Source of the DNA: Barthelona sp. PCE
Lineage: Eukaryota > Metamonada: BaSk clade
DNA: 64,000 nt
Assembly (NCBI GenBank): GCA_040285745.1
Contig: JAUFOR010000008.1
Span: 2,106,505 to 2,170,504, forward strand
Direction of reading: 5' to 3'
Position 1 is the stretch's first letter. Each line of letters opens with the position of its first letter. The position numbers were made by a program, and so were the translations under genes. Below, in pieces: positions 30,001 to 40,200 of this stretch. The notes under the pieces are model-generated. The model made no database searches and was not told the origin of the DNA. It worked only from the letters and a program-made list of their open reading frames with translations.

Positions 30001-30163
30001 CCGAGTATTGCAGCGTATATATAGACTTACAAAGTCAGAGGAAAAGAATGTCCTTGAAGCCGTTAAGAATCAGATTGGAAGAATACATGAAGATATCCAT
30101 CCAGATAGCATCGATGAGCTATGCCGCATGGTAGAGGTGGTGAGTACAGTAAAAATCATGTAG
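27053..30163 (+). CDS. splicing factor 3B subunit 3 (SF3b130)-like
   Basis: 1036 residues, all beta-propeller in character (triple-propeller CPSF1/DDB1/SF3B3 superfamily). Within that superfamily the N-terminus fits SF3B3 best: IxSF...VIVVGCDAGNSVIL, then FGRTGLRSDVPAVF and AVAITFASFHRC-like spacing. Near the end, SRTEHSRFGMCGPY corresponds to the RDHLxFRSYYxP region of SF3B3. It would be part of the U2 snRNP SF3b complex that recognises the branch site, consistent with the introns seen here. It is about 180 residues shorter than human SF3B3. CPSF1 or DDB1 are the alternatives. Confidence 0.75.
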   Translation: MFLVRNRLTLHSTPIGFAEGFFLAHKGVQIAILYPDRIEYCEYDLSLDQHRTVLETVYIEAIISSFCVLNMKNAHSVIVVGCDAGNSVILQYNSRMGRVVNIYNVDFGRTGLRSDVPAVFSVSDGESVAITFASFHRCIAYTQRFNKVNTTPIVTQYPNQSMCFISACFLGKTATESMFLCVFSEDEAIYARLLVYSTLTSFISFSPCVIPLRGPCRVFPTGFFSHSKLTCLICCEKEVQFLSIEKSSMLTNDAHFSMHPLCNERCFRAHRFPHINTVVIHAESGNVYLVGCDNNDGLVLNAALWTNVPTGPMYITTKSDLILFSNGRRIYASIESLETRQHAELLANLDVYDDTQLISSVTALGSSKGQGELIFSMGSKGSTASLSHSLPLEALEHSHPLSLMHHRATYCVNSTLFMVRSQQPFLTSIRIGEDITLETYDLGLRHGNGVVHVHAISPEDIVFTLECGIIKRGVKQEVFMLSEKSRQQYVAASGNSQVLYGILNDGTIRAFMLSHFSLHSHFDIGLHRSARPTHITTTDDPKFTRFCVAVTAEEVFLLECTIDLALKASIKHNGSVVSVIMIGARVYISFADGDLLTFTIRPYGAPIQNLIRYSVCNGPLTLEKRSIRGVQCVIMRYKQHGKARVFVTLNHKQYVLPKSFLDIFEVSVSDNVYIGIKREKFEFYYLKDGSVSHTDVYEAGGLVRSLTKSPSGLVAVTRDALHFIKKGTHTPFPGVTAAVTVEDHILCATTTGLCLMKSGEVVWTTKDDAVAKLSHLTVVDGVVVGVRGKDLLSIFIEGDSARVANTHSFDYPVTCIDRSGPLLFIGLAQLLCFVLSVNPVSGTFLLLAETVEFGHAYRIRCIDSSNFVIADRFGTLLFYRVPTVSLASAPEETTVNEAVITKLVLEASVSIGCMVSDLIVLAGHVYYSSYTGEIGCLSPITSERLASVMKALHSVMFANNDLVSRTEHSRFGMCGPYLNCICSRVLQRIYRLTKSEEKNVLEAVKNQIGRIHEDIHPDSIDELCRMVEVVSTVKIM

Positions 30164-30173
30164 TAGTTTATTG

Positions 30174-31613
30174 CTAAAAATCATGCATAGCGATATGCAA
30201 ACCCATAATCCAGTCTTTATACTCTTGTTTGCTCGTTGCCACAATATACATTTCATTCTTCCCATCTGTTAGTCTGAGGGTCAGCAAGCTTTGCAGTTTT
30301 GACAACTCGCGTCCCCGGTAGACGAAAGGTGGTCTCTCGCTGATGGAGAACGAAGTCACTCTCATTCTGCGATAGAAGGGACACGCGTCAAAAACGGCAC
30401 CAACAGCGGTGCTCCTTTCTGCAGAGTCAACGCCGCCCAACAACACTTCCTGGATACCAGTATGTGGATTGCATTCAGAGCGTGACCAGCACAGTTCTCG
30501 AGAGAATGGGTTGAACGCGAAGAAACGATAGTGGCCCTTTCCCACACCTTTCTTGATGTGCTTAAAGAACCAATTTCCACGAATAAGACACGACAAATAG
30601 TAATTACGACGGACCGTTATCTCATCCTCCAATCTTTGGGGAAAAAAGAATGCCAGATCAACCCTCTTCAGCCCAAACTGACTGATCCTATCAATCTCTG
30701 CCTTATCGAATCCCATATCTGTTGTCATGTCATAAAACCCAATATCAGGCCGCACAACACCAAACTCAATCGTTTCCTGTAACTGCAAATATCTCCAAAA
30801 GTCTGATTGCTTAAATTCGTCTTCTGTTGGCAGCAGATCGTCGTCATCACTTAAATCGTCCCAGTTAGCATGCTCAAGTATAACGTTGGCCGTTGGAAAT
30901 CCCAACTCTGCGTTGTCACTCTGCTTTGCACGCTTACGGATGAGCGCTGTACGCCCCATAATTGCAGCAATAACAATGTGAGAATGTAGCAAGTCAGTAA
31001 CTAAGAACCTGTAAGAAGAGTCGCCAAAATAATTGATCTGGAGAATACCATGTTTGTTGGCGTTCAACAGCTGTGGGAAGTTAAGGTGCGGGACTTCATC
31101 GAGTGGTAACATCAACGACTGCAGGTCAACTCTTTCAAAATCGAAACTCTCAATGTCAGCGTATGAATGACATGAAAATCGACTCTCTGCAACATCAAAC
31201 ACGTGATATATTGTCGACTGCTCGAGCTTTAGTGTGTGTAAATGGCCTACATTTGTGTTATCAATACCAAATACACCAAAACTCAATGAAAGGTCAATGT
31301 TCTTGTGCTTTGTGAGGTATTTAGAAAGAGTAGCCGATCCCTGGAAGAGTATCTCCCTTGAAAGCTTCTTTGAAACCTTGTATATGAGGCTATCCCGACA
31401 CATTGTCCAAAAAACAAATACTTCGTTCAATGTAACGATGCGCATAAGTGTGGAGGATGGTTCGTCGACGTCTATACTTTTGACATCTGAGTATTTAATG
31501 TATTCGACACTATCACCGCTTAAATTTTTTAACACGAGTTCAGTGTCCTCCAAAACTCCCAATCGCAACAAAATCTGGCTTCCCTGACAGTGTACAAGTG
31601 GGAAAGTGTGCAT
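30174..31613 (-). CDS. PH-domain protein (two or more beta modules)
   Basis: 479 residues from the ATG at 31613; the open frame extends upstream into the next gene only via non-ATG codons. Residues about 350-479 form a PH domain: GNWFFKHIKKGVGKGHYRFFAFNPFSRELCW start, long insert, and closing helix KQEYKDWIMGLHIAM with the conserved Trp, similar to the Mcp5/NUM1-type PH domain. The N-terminal 230 residues contain beta-rich repeats resembling further PH-like modules. A membrane-cytoskeleton linker is likely. Stop codon is 10 bp from the convergent SF3B3 gene. Confidence 0.7.
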   Translation of the reverse strand: MHTFPLVHCQGSQILLRLGVLEDTELVLKNLSGDSVEYIKYSDVKSIDVDEPSSTLMRIVTLNEVFVFWTMCRDSLIYKVSKKLSREILFQGSATLSKYLTKHKNIDLSLSFGVFGIDNTNVGHLHTLKLEQSTIYHVFDVAESRFSCHSYADIESFDFERVDLQSLMLPLDEVPHLNFPQLLNANKHGILQINYFGDSSYRFLVTDLLHSHIVIAAIMGRTALIRKRAKQSDNAELGFPTANVILEHANWDDLSDDDDLLPTEDEFKQSDFWRYLQLQETIEFGVVRPDIGFYDMTTDMGFDKAEIDRISQFGLKRVDLAFFFPQRLEDEITVRRNYYLSCLIRGNWFFKHIKKGVGKGHYRFFAFNPFSRELCWSRSECNPHTGIQEVLLGGVDSAERSTAVGAVFDACPFYRRMRVTSFSISERPPFVYRGRELSKLQSLLTLRLTDGKNEMYIVATSKQEYKDWIMGLHIAMHDF

Positions 31614-31662
31614 AAAAACGATGCAAAACAAAAGGAAGGAGAGAAAAATGAAAACACTTTTA

Positions 31663-33165
31663 TTACTCAACTTGGCTGGATAGAGCGTTTTGAAGGTCAG
31701 CAATCTTCTTATTTATGGAGTCAGCGGCTTCTGATATTTGATTATAATTAACACTTGACCTGGAAAAAATGGAAACTTCCTCCTCTTCAACCGGTTTTTG
31801 TGGCTCATGATGTTCTGGAGCCTTATACATTGATAGCCTGTGAAGACGTTCACGCCACTCAGAACTACCTAACTCACTGAGACGACCTATATGACTGATG
31901 CTCACATCTGAAGCGGAGTTATCCTCCATCCTCTTCTCTATTCTGCTTCTTGTCTTACTTATTGACTTGGAAATTGACTCAACTGTGTCGTCCCTGTGCC
32001 TCTTACTTCTTCTATTAGCTCTGGGGCTAATCTTCGAAACCTTATCTCTCTGCAGCTTCTTCTTGGTACGGTCTCTCTTGCGTTTCAGATCGCGTACATA
32101 CGCTGTGGGGTCGAATCTGCCGTGAAGTGAGCTGGCAGATGATGATCTTGAGGATACTGAAGAACGACGCTTTGAACGGCTAGATCGGGTGCTACCTCTC
32201 TCGGATGACTCCGTCCTGCGCTTTCTACGTTTGGGGGTCGTTGAGCGTGCAGGCGCCTCTCTCCTTGGCGTTGATTTCCTTGAGAGTCTGGAAACCCTTC
32301 CCTGCAATTCGTCCATCTTTGCTTTCAACTCCTTGTTCTTTTTGCTGACAATCCTGTTCTTCACGGCCATGCGCTCGTTTTCCCGACGTAGATCTTCTGT
32401 TTCTGCACGAAGCTTCTTAACTTTCCGCCTCAATGAGACGATCTGCTTTCTGTCACCCTCCTCTTGGCTCTTGAGTTCTCTCTTTGCCGCTGCGAGCTGC
32501 TTTCTGATGTCACGAAGGGGTTGGCTCTCCTCCAACTGTGCATCCTTTAGGCTTTGAGTCAAAGCAGCGATTTCCTCCCGTAACACATCAATTTGGTGAC
32601 GGAACTTGGTACGCTCTTTGCGGAGTACGTCCTTCATCAGATCAAGCTCCTTTGTGTGCTTGGAGCATTGAACGCAGGCCGATGTGTGTACTGGGCTGAC
32701 TTCAGGCTGGACACTTTCAACCTTCGGTGCCATAGGTCTGGTAGTTGTGCCACCACCCATATTCATACGTGTTTGTGTGGGGTTCAATGGGAGAGGGAAG
32801 TGAATTGAGGCATCTGGAGAAACATGAATAAAGATAACATACATTCGATCTGAAACGACATTTGACACGTCTTTCTGATGTTGTTGCTGTATTTTCTTAA
32901 GTTCACGGTCAGAAAGAACGTCGACCTTTAGGTTCTGTTGCTCTGAAAGACATGCAGAACGCAATTGACTGACGAACTGATCGAAAGTTAGGTTTAGACC
33001 CGATAATGCAACGTATTCAACAATCATCTGCGCAATAAACTCGCCCTTCCACCGGCGCTTAGACTGGACATCCTCAAGGTATACGAAAAGACTGTTAGGA
33101 AGGCATTTCAATACAATCCTATATGAAACTCCCCTTAAATTAATATTATAAAACTCAGCGGACAT
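31663..33165 (-). CDS. CCDC61/VFL3-like centriole protein
   Basis: 500 residues. The first 150 form the XRCC4/SAS-6-type head: LRGVSYRIVL, SKRRWKGEF, FDQFVSQLRSA, 'LKVDVLSDREL' and, after a short gap, YVIFIHVSPDASIHFPLPL, matching the CCDC61 head. A coiled coil (about 165-300) and a Ser/Arg/Lys-rich disordered tail follow, as in CCDC61. VFL3/CCDC61 positions basal-body fibres and centrioles. Start at 33165: the frame opens three codons earlier but only with TTG. The SR/RS-dipeptide-rich segment (about 300-400) is longer than usual. Confidence 0.85.
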   Translation of the reverse strand: MSAEFYNINLRGVSYRIVLKCLPNSLFVYLEDVQSKRRWKGEFIAQMIVEYVALSGLNLTFDQFVSQLRSACLSEQQNLKVDVLSDRELKKIQQQHQKDVSNVVSDRMYVIFIHVSPDASIHFPLPLNPTQTRMNMGGGTTTRPMAPKVESVQPEVSPVHTSACVQCSKHTKELDLMKDVLRKERTKFRHQIDVLREEIAALTQSLKDAQLEESQPLRDIRKQLAAAKRELKSQEEGDRKQIVSLRRKVKKLRAETEDLRRENERMAVKNRIVSKKNKELKAKMDELQGRVSRLSRKSTPRREAPARSTTPKRRKRRTESSERGSTRSSRSKRRSSVSSRSSSASSLHGRFDPTAYVRDLKRKRDRTKKKLQRDKVSKISPRANRRSKRHRDDTVESISKSISKTRSRIEKRMEDNSASDVSISHIGRLSELGSSEWRERLHRLSMYKAPEHHEPQKPVEEEEVSIFSRSSVNYNQISEAADSINKKIADLQNALSSQVE

Positions 33166-33402
33166 AAAATGCAATTGTCACTCTTGGTGCGCAATGTAAA
33201 ATGAGAAAAAAGTGTGTATTGGGGAGTAAAATGTAAAACATATTTGCAAAACTTTTCAACCACAACAATGTTTTACAAAACGCATATAACCTGTAACTCG
33301 CCCATCAAACGAGGAATCTGAAAAACGAAATTTTGCGCAACTCAGCTCGTTTTCTTTATTTAAGCTCTTTCCAATATTTTTCACATCTCACACACGATTT
33401 AG

Positions 33403-34758
33403 ATGGATCCTTGTACACCAAAACCTCCATCATTTGTGTTTAATTCGCAAGAAAACTTCGAAATGAAATCCACATCCCCCAGAAAGCAGTATCGTGAACC
33501 GCCAACTATAAATTCGAAGAATACAGAACGCCACACTGGGTTTGCATCGAGAAAAAAGCGGCTATCTAAGACTCCAAATACCTTGGTTTCATACGGTGTT
33601 GGTTTGGACAAGCGCTTCTTTAATCCTCCACCAGGCGAGACGTCGACATACTTTGAGCGCGCTTTTGACTTAATAGAGGAACTGGGATCAGGAGAATTTG
33701 GTACGGCATATCATGTGAGATCAAAACCTCAAGAATATGAAGAAAGTGGGCAAGATTATTGCATAAAGGTGTCGCGCAACCCATACAGAAACGATGCCGA
33801 ACGTCGTAGGTATGTAGATGAAGCAAAACTTCGTGCTGCATTTGGAAATCATGATTGTTTAATGAGGCAATTTAGCGCATGGGAAGAGGATTCACATATA
33901 TTCATGCAGATGGAGCTCGGCACGAGCACATTGGACCGCTTCATAATGGACTACTTCAAGGGGGGACCCCCCACTGAAGAGTTCTTGTGGGATCTTCTCA
34001 CTTGTTTGTTTGCTGGCCTTGAGTATTTACATTCGCAAGACATTGGGCACTTTGACATCAAGCCTGATAACTTGTTTTTAGTTGATGAATTCTTTAAAAT
34101 AGGCGATTTCGGATTGGCTAGGGATGCGAATAACTTTGATGACATCATGGACGGAGACAAGTTGTATTTGGCACCAGAATTCTTCGATGACGATCTGGAG
34201 AAGGGTCCACAGGCAGATATCTACTCAGTTGGCCTCATAATGTTTGAATACGGACTGTTTGTCAACTTGCCGAGCGGGGGATCTCTGTACAATGAACTAC
34301 GCCAAGACAAGACAGACCGTTTCGAGGGCACAGACAACGAGGTCAGTGAAAACTACCGTCTGCTGTGCAACATGTGTATGGAGAGGAACCCAAAGGAAAG
34401 GGTGACTGCTGCATGGGTGTGCGAAAATGTGCCAGCTATTGCAATGCGCATGGAATCGTACGACCTGAATCAGTTTATGGCGAGCCAACAAATCACTATC
34501 AACGCAAGCGTTGCGGATAGTAACGACTTCATGGACGTTTCGCCGGAAGTGAGGAAGGCCAGACAAACGCTTAACTTTGGTGGTCCTCTGTCCCCTTCTC
34601 CAATGCGCAGCACATTTAATACACAAGAAAGTGAGTTTGCTGGCTTTGAGGATAGTTATGAGGAGACAGATGAGTATGCACATAAAACATCACCGTTCAG
34701 TAACAACACATGGAGGCGGCGGATCAACCGCAACTTCTACGATGACGATGAGTTGTAG
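33403..34758 (+). CDS. Wee1/Myt1-family protein kinase
   Basis: 451 residues. A disordered N-terminus with CDK-type sites (CTPKPP, TSPRK) precedes the kinase domain: GSGEFG (95-100), Lys122, HFDIKPDN (216-223, the Hx-DIKPxN form of Wee1 kinases), GDFGLAR (234-240), and GDKLYLAPE (251-259), the Wee1-type activation segment with GDxxYLAPE. The C-terminus holds more SP motifs. Wee1 kinases phosphorylate the inhibitory Tyr of CDK1 to delay mitosis. No membrane segment, so Wee1 rather than Myt1. Divergent from CCDC61 (237 bp). Confidence 0.9.
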   Translation: MDPCTPKPPSFVFNSQENFEMKSTSPRKQYREPPTINSKNTERHTGFASRKKRLSKTPNTLVSYGVGLDKRFFNPPPGETSTYFERAFDLIEELGSGEFGTAYHVRSKPQEYEESGQDYCIKVSRNPYRNDAERRRYVDEAKLRAAFGNHDCLMRQFSAWEEDSHIFMQMELGTSTLDRFIMDYFKGGPPTEEFLWDLLTCLFAGLEYLHSQDIGHFDIKPDNLFLVDEFFKIGDFGLARDANNFDDIMDGDKLYLAPEFFDDDLEKGPQADIYSVGLIMFEYGLFVNLPSGGSLYNELRQDKTDRFEGTDNEVSENYRLLCNMCMERNPKERVTAAWVCENVPAIAMRMESYDLNQFMASQQITINASVADSNDFMDVSPEVRKARQTLNFGGPLSPSPMRSTFNTQESEFAGFEDSYEETDEYAHKTSPFSNNTWRRRINRNFYDDDEL

Positions 34759-34798
34759 AACTATGAAATAAAACACAAATCAGAAAGAAAGAGTTAAT

Positions 34799-35335
34799 TT
34801 ACATTTCTTCTTTTGCGACTTCTTCAACAAACGAGCCGACTGCCATCGAGCTTGTCATGTCGAGGTTATTTGTGCCAGTGAGACTCAGTACCTCAGTTAA
34901 ACGACGTTCATTCACCAAAAATCGATCTAAAGGTACGCCCAATGCTGGGTAATCATAATAAAAGTCTACTGAGGGTAGATCTTCCTCGCCCTCCCTCCTG
35001 GGCACACCTTTAATATCTAAATCTTTAAGTGTGAGGGCTGCGTTTGTGATTTGCGATTCAGGATTCGAATCATTAAGGAATAGACGGACATTGTTGACGG
35101 CGTTGTTGTGACGCTTCTTAATCAGGTTCTTAACCGTGCTAATATTTGTGTTTAAAGAGAGTACAGATTTAAAATTTAGATATGACCATGGAAGACTGAG
35201 TTTAAAGTTACAGATTACGTACAGGTTCTCAGGCCTTGATTCAATCAGCTCAGCAATGACAGCTGAATAGTCAAATGTATCTTTTTCTTTCTTAACCTTT
35301 GATTTCTTCTTTTTGGACTTTTTCTTGGCTCCCAT
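34799..35335 (-). CDS. Lys-rich small protein with possible ubiquitin-like fold
   Basis: 178 residues. N-terminus KKKSKKKKSKVKK, then a beta-grasp-like stretch (SVLSLNTNISTVKNLIKKRH ... VRLFLND ... LTLKDLDIKG) that resembles a ubiquitin-like domain with an insertion, then an acidic tail. Ubiquitin-like flagellar-associated proteins with Lys-rich N-termini exist, but no specific match is claimed. Convergent with the Wee1 gene (40 bp apart). Confidence 0.55.
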   Translation of the reverse strand: MGAKKKSKKKKSKVKKEKDTFDYSAVIAELIESRPENLYVICNFKLSLPWSYLNFKSVLSLNTNISTVKNLIKKRHNNAVNNVRLFLNDSNPESQITNAALTLKDLDIKGVPRREGEEDLPSVDFYYDYPALGVPLDRFLVNERRLTEVLSLTGTNNLDMTSSMAVGSFVEEVAKEEM

Positions 35336-35565
35336 TGTCAGTAAAGTGCGTGAATATACAGTTTAATCCGTAAATAACGGGATTAATATGATGTTGAAAG
35401 AGGGTAGAAAAGTCAAAACAATTGTATTATTGGGCGGTATGAACTGGGCACTGAGGCACATTTTAGAAGTAAATTTATTCAATCGAAAAATTGGTATCGT
35501 TACAACACCATTATGCAATTTTTTCATCCTTTTTCATCCTTTATTCAATGTTGTAGATAGTCAAA

Positions 35566-37278
35566 ATGCCAAGAAAACCGAACATACAGTCTCTTAATGA
35601 AACAAATCTCAATATATCGGGTCAACTTTCCAAACAACACCTTCTCTATATCACTCTGCTACGCTCAAATTTTCCCGAAGAGCTCATTCACTCGATTTTG
35701 ACGTTTATATCAGTGAATCAGAGCGTTCCTTCAGTAGATTTGGATGAAGAATTTGAGGTGGAAGATACCGAACCATTGACTTTAACCGTTGAACCATTGA
35801 CAAATGAAATCATGGAGACCATTGAAAATGAATCAGAAGAGGTAGAAGAAGCATATTATTTTGATCACTTGGTAGCAAAAATTCCACCATTACAAACAAA
35901 CAAATATATTTCACGACCAGAATACACTGTAGATGACTCGTTCATGGATATTAACAACTTGACACAAGTGAGGAAGCGAAAGAACCACTTCAAACTTCCA
36001 CTTATCACCTACCGTGAACTTATCACAAATGAACACTGTCACCCATTAGGATGCATTGGTCTGTTCAACGAAGTGTTGCAAGCGCTCTTTCCCAAGCATA
36101 AGCATTCATTCTTCGGTGTGTCTCACATCCCGGATCCTAGGGTCAACAACCGTCTCCTACCGTGGAATATAAAAAAGATGTTCTCCTTTGACATGCTGAA
36201 GGATGAGGCGGTCAAGCAGTTTAAAGATGAGTATGACGAGACTCACAAAAACGATCCCATACACCTTATCCACTTCAGCGACCTCTTGTTCGACAAATCC
36301 TTTTATATTCATAAGGTGATCAACCACAACACAGATTCAATCGTTGAGCAGCGGTACAGGTCAGCGCTTTCGGTAAGTGATGAAGAGCTGAAGATAATCA
36401 AGCAACAGTTAAACGAACTGTTTGGCCCTGGTGTGACAACTGACATTGGTAAATGTGCAGAGTATTTCCAAAAAATACGAGATTTCGTGAGTAAGAAGAA
36501 GATTATGACTGATATTCGTAAATGGGGCATCGATCCTCGATTCCCTCAGATATTCAGCCTCTCTGACTTTATTGATATATCGGGTATGCACCTGACTGTG
36601 CCCAAACGAACGAGAATCAAGTGTGACATGTCTCTGCTGCAACTGATGGTAGTATGTCGTATCCTAAATAACAACCTGGAGCTATGTTTTGACTCATTTT
36701 TGGGGTATTTCCCATATTTTAGGGCAAGACATATGCAGTTATTTTCATGCCAAGAAACCATTCACCTGTCGCTCAAGAATCTGTTTAAAATGAAATATAT
36801 ATATTGGGATCCAGTACTGCACTTGTACGTCCCAACCGGATGTGTTCGATATTTAAGTATGGAAGCAATTGATGAGATACGCACAGCGCAGGTCTGCTCC
36901 ATCAGCGGATTCCTTCTTTTCCGTAACTTTGGACTCTCTGAAGAAGAGCACCTCAAGATATGGTTCCAGATAATGCACTCATGTCTTCCTGAAAAGAAAA
37001 GAGTGAGATGGAGTCCTATGATGTGCTTTAAGGATCACATAGCATCTGATCTCGATCCCCGCATAAGTTCCAAGAGGAAAGTAGCTGTAATACCGAAGTT
37101 GAAAGAAACAAAGACGAAGGTTGAAGAGGAGAAGAGTGTACACAAAGAGGAGCCCTCCACAGAAGAGAGTTTGATGAGCAAGTTGAGGGCGGATGAGACG
37201 TTTGACAATTCTGTGACCGAATCGGATGTGGAGAGAATGGTTGCTATTCCAGAAGAAGGAAAGATGGAGATGAAATAA
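35566..37278 (+). CDS. hypothetical protein, 570 aa
   Basis: Mostly helical soluble protein with an acidic N-terminal third (DEEFEVEDTE, ENESEEVEE) and a Lys/Glu-rich C-terminal tail; the middle (about 150-480) is globular and conserved-looking (HCHPLGCIGLFNEVLQALF, PDPRVNNRLLPW, WDPVLHLYVPTGCVRYL). No family recognised. The stop TAA (37276-37278) is embedded in AATAAA and lies 15 bp from the stop of the convergent giant membrane protein. Confidence 0.65.
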   Translation: MPRKPNIQSLNETNLNISGQLSKQHLLYITLLRSNFPEELIHSILTFISVNQSVPSVDLDEEFEVEDTEPLTLTVEPLTNEIMETIENESEEVEEAYYFDHLVAKIPPLQTNKYISRPEYTVDDSFMDINNLTQVRKRKNHFKLPLITYRELITNEHCHPLGCIGLFNEVLQALFPKHKHSFFGVSHIPDPRVNNRLLPWNIKKMFSFDMLKDEAVKQFKDEYDETHKNDPIHLIHFSDLLFDKSFYIHKVINHNTDSIVEQRYRSALSVSDEELKIIKQQLNELFGPGVTTDIGKCAEYFQKIRDFVSKKKIMTDIRKWGIDPRFPQIFSLSDFIDISGMHLTVPKRTRIKCDMSLLQLMVVCRILNNNLELCFDSFLGYFPYFRARHMQLFSCQETIHLSLKNLFKMKYIYWDPVLHLYVPTGCVRYLSMEAIDEIRTAQVCSISGFLLFRNFGLSEEEHLKIWFQIMHSCLPEKKRVRWSPMMCFKDHIASDLDPRISSKRKVAVIPKLKETKTKVEEEKSVHKEEPSTEESLMSKLRADETFDNSVTESDVERMVAIPEEGKMEMK

Positions 37279-37293
37279 AATCAAATTTATTGA

Positions 37294-40200
37294 CTATGAT
37301 TTGAATATTGATTCCGTTCGCAGCTTGTTATACGCGTTATAAAACTTTTGAGCACTGTAATGTTCATCAATAATGCATAGACGCAAAATAACCTCATAAT
37401 CACTCTTATAACTGCACAAGAGCGTGAAAAACTCATTAGGCTTTAACCCATCTAGGTCACATTCGTGCATATTGATATTATGCACCGTTCCTCTGTTCAG
37501 CGCCAGCAATAGGAGCTCTTTGAAGCGAGTTGCGTGTTCATCATACTTATTAACATACATTAAAAAGAAAAGCTCAACTGTCTTATCACCACCATTATTG
37601 CCAAAGTGTTTATCAACTAAGAAAAACAGTGAGTCAACACCATAGACGTCGTATTTTTCATCTTCGGTTGATTCTTCATCGAATATCACACTGACGGGTT
37701 TGCAATCAAGCGTGAGTAGGCCTTTGCGCTTGAAACCAAACAGCTTCAGTAAAGCTAAGTAAAACCCTACGCTGCGTTTGTATTTTCCTTCTTTCACTTC
37801 TACCACATTAAATGCATCTTTGCGTTCCTCCGGTACAAAAACATGAGTGTGATTACACAGTTTCACACATGCATACTCACCGTCCAAATTGCAATGCAAG
37901 AATTCAGTTTCTTTAGTTTTCAAACTCTTTGCGATGGACAAAAAGTCCTTTTTCATGCTCTTTGCATATGAAATGGCCAATAAAAAAATAACAATCGCCA
38001 AGATTAACCAAACAAAATAACTCAATTCTGAAACATTGAAAAACAATCCTATAGTAACAAAAATTCCACTGAATATACCCATATACCGAAACTGGGGACG
38101 CTCAAAGTATTCCGACACACGATTAACAAACACTTCTCTTGTTGCCTCCATTGCACCAAAGAATATTGATGGTACAAACGTTAAGAGAAGCGCCATACCA
38201 CTAAATTCAACCTTGAAATGGCCACATAGCAGTGATACCGCGCATATCAACCAGGTTAGCAAAATTGAAGAATTTAAAAATATGGTTGAAATCTTTGAAA
38301 AAACAGAAGTAAGTATGAAAATGATAAAAACTATACAAACACATATACATGTACCCCAATTAAACCGAAGTTTTAAAATAAGAGAAAATACTAATGCAAA
38401 TATAACAAAAAGTGATGATACAACACAGTTAATACGCCCAATGGAATATTTTTCAGTCATCTTTTTTGATATTGCACCATTAATCATCTCAAATGCTTTC
38501 GAATAACACAGAAAGAAAAGCAAAGTCAAAAAAAGATAGGAAAAAAATGATACTGAAGTGCACTTCAGTATAAATATTACCTCACTAATCACTGTGATAA
38601 GTATTAAACCATACTGAATCATTGATTTCCAAAAAGTGGTTCTTTCCACAGAAGCACAAGAAGTAAGCGAACGTTCAACAAAATCGCTTAAACATATTAA
38701 AACAAATGCCACAATGCATGAAACGGCCGAAAAAATAGACCAGTTGTTATCAAAAACGGCATCAAACTCTTGCGTTATGCTTTCAAAGAGATTGGAATCT
38801 TCCTCTGAAAAAGAAGATAGAAAATCTGAAAAAGATGAATATCCACTGCTGATAAAGTATAACCTGTCAAATATAAAGGTAAAAACAAAGGTAAAAAACA
38901 GAATAAACGCAACAAAAAGACGACACGAGATGTTTTTCGGAGGCAGATAGCTGGAAGATTCAAAATTATCAATTTCTTCCGTTGAATACCGAACAAAAGC
39001 ACTGTTATTACAGTAAACAAATTTGGATTTTTCAGTATCAACTACGTGAGTTACTACACTGTTGTGAAGTGTTCTTAATTTTGACAAACTAAGCATATCG
39101 TCTTCACAATCGCCCACACAAACAAAAGTAGCTCCTTTTCCCAGTGAAAGTTCAAACAAACTTAGACATTTTAACTCCGTAAGCTTTTCATGCAGTTCTT
39201 TAATCTTTCCTGCATTCTTGAATGCAGAAAAAACTGATGCACGCTCCAATGCTGTTAGGGACCGTACGAAATCCTCAGTAAAATGATGTAACAAATCAAT
39301 TAGCTCGAAATAACAAGCTTTATCCAGCAGAATGCTCAATGGAAAACGACCTTTATCATTCTTCCTGTCTAAAAGATCCTGAAAAACTCTATGTTTCTCA
39401 CAAAATGGCAGGTAATGATTGATCAGTCGCGGATTTTCCATCACAACGTGCAAATATGTGTGCTCTTCAATAATTGAAAAAATATTAATTGCATCTACAA
39501 CTTCGTGGGAAAAACTGTGCAATTTCACTTCATTACACTTAAAATTAGCGCCTCCTATCGTTAAGCTGTCATAAACCGATCTTAGAACTGGACTCTCATC
39601 ATAAACGCTTAAATGTACAAGACAAAACATTTTCTTGAAATCATTTGATAATTGACAAAATAAACTAAAAGGGAAGTAAATCTTTCTTTCTACACCTCTT
39701 TTTTCGGTGTAAAAAGTAAAGTCGGTTGAAAACCTGTGAGCAATCTTATAAAACGTGGTATAATTCCTATTTAAAGCCAAAACTAATAAATCTATTAGAG
39801 TTGGTGAACAAACTTTGGGAATATCAGCATCGGCATTGGGTGATTCCATAACTTGCAAACTAATGGAACTGAAATTATAAGCACCTATACTGGACTTTGC
39901 AACACGATTTAAGTAGTCCTTTAGCTTCTCCTCAGATAACGGTTTCTTTGAATATAAAAAATCTTCTGGAATAAATCTTACATTTTCCCCATTAATGAAG
40001 TCAAATAATCCAAAATTTAATGAATTCAATGAATGAAAATCACCAGCCCATCCCAACATTTTCGGTTCCATGTAGCTCTTCAAATTTTCTTTATGCTGAA
40101 AGAGACAGCATAAAAAAAATCTGACAGAAAGTATAGGATTTTTCTGAATATTTTCTTTAAAAGCTATTCTAAGATCTTCAATCATTTCCTCAGAAAATTT

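Noticed and set aside
35388-35597. 69-codon plus-strand frame upstream of the 570-aa gene (MMLKEGRKVKTIVLL...)
   Set aside because: It overlaps the following start in another frame, and no donor/acceptor pair joins it in phase; probably a chance frame in the promoter interval.
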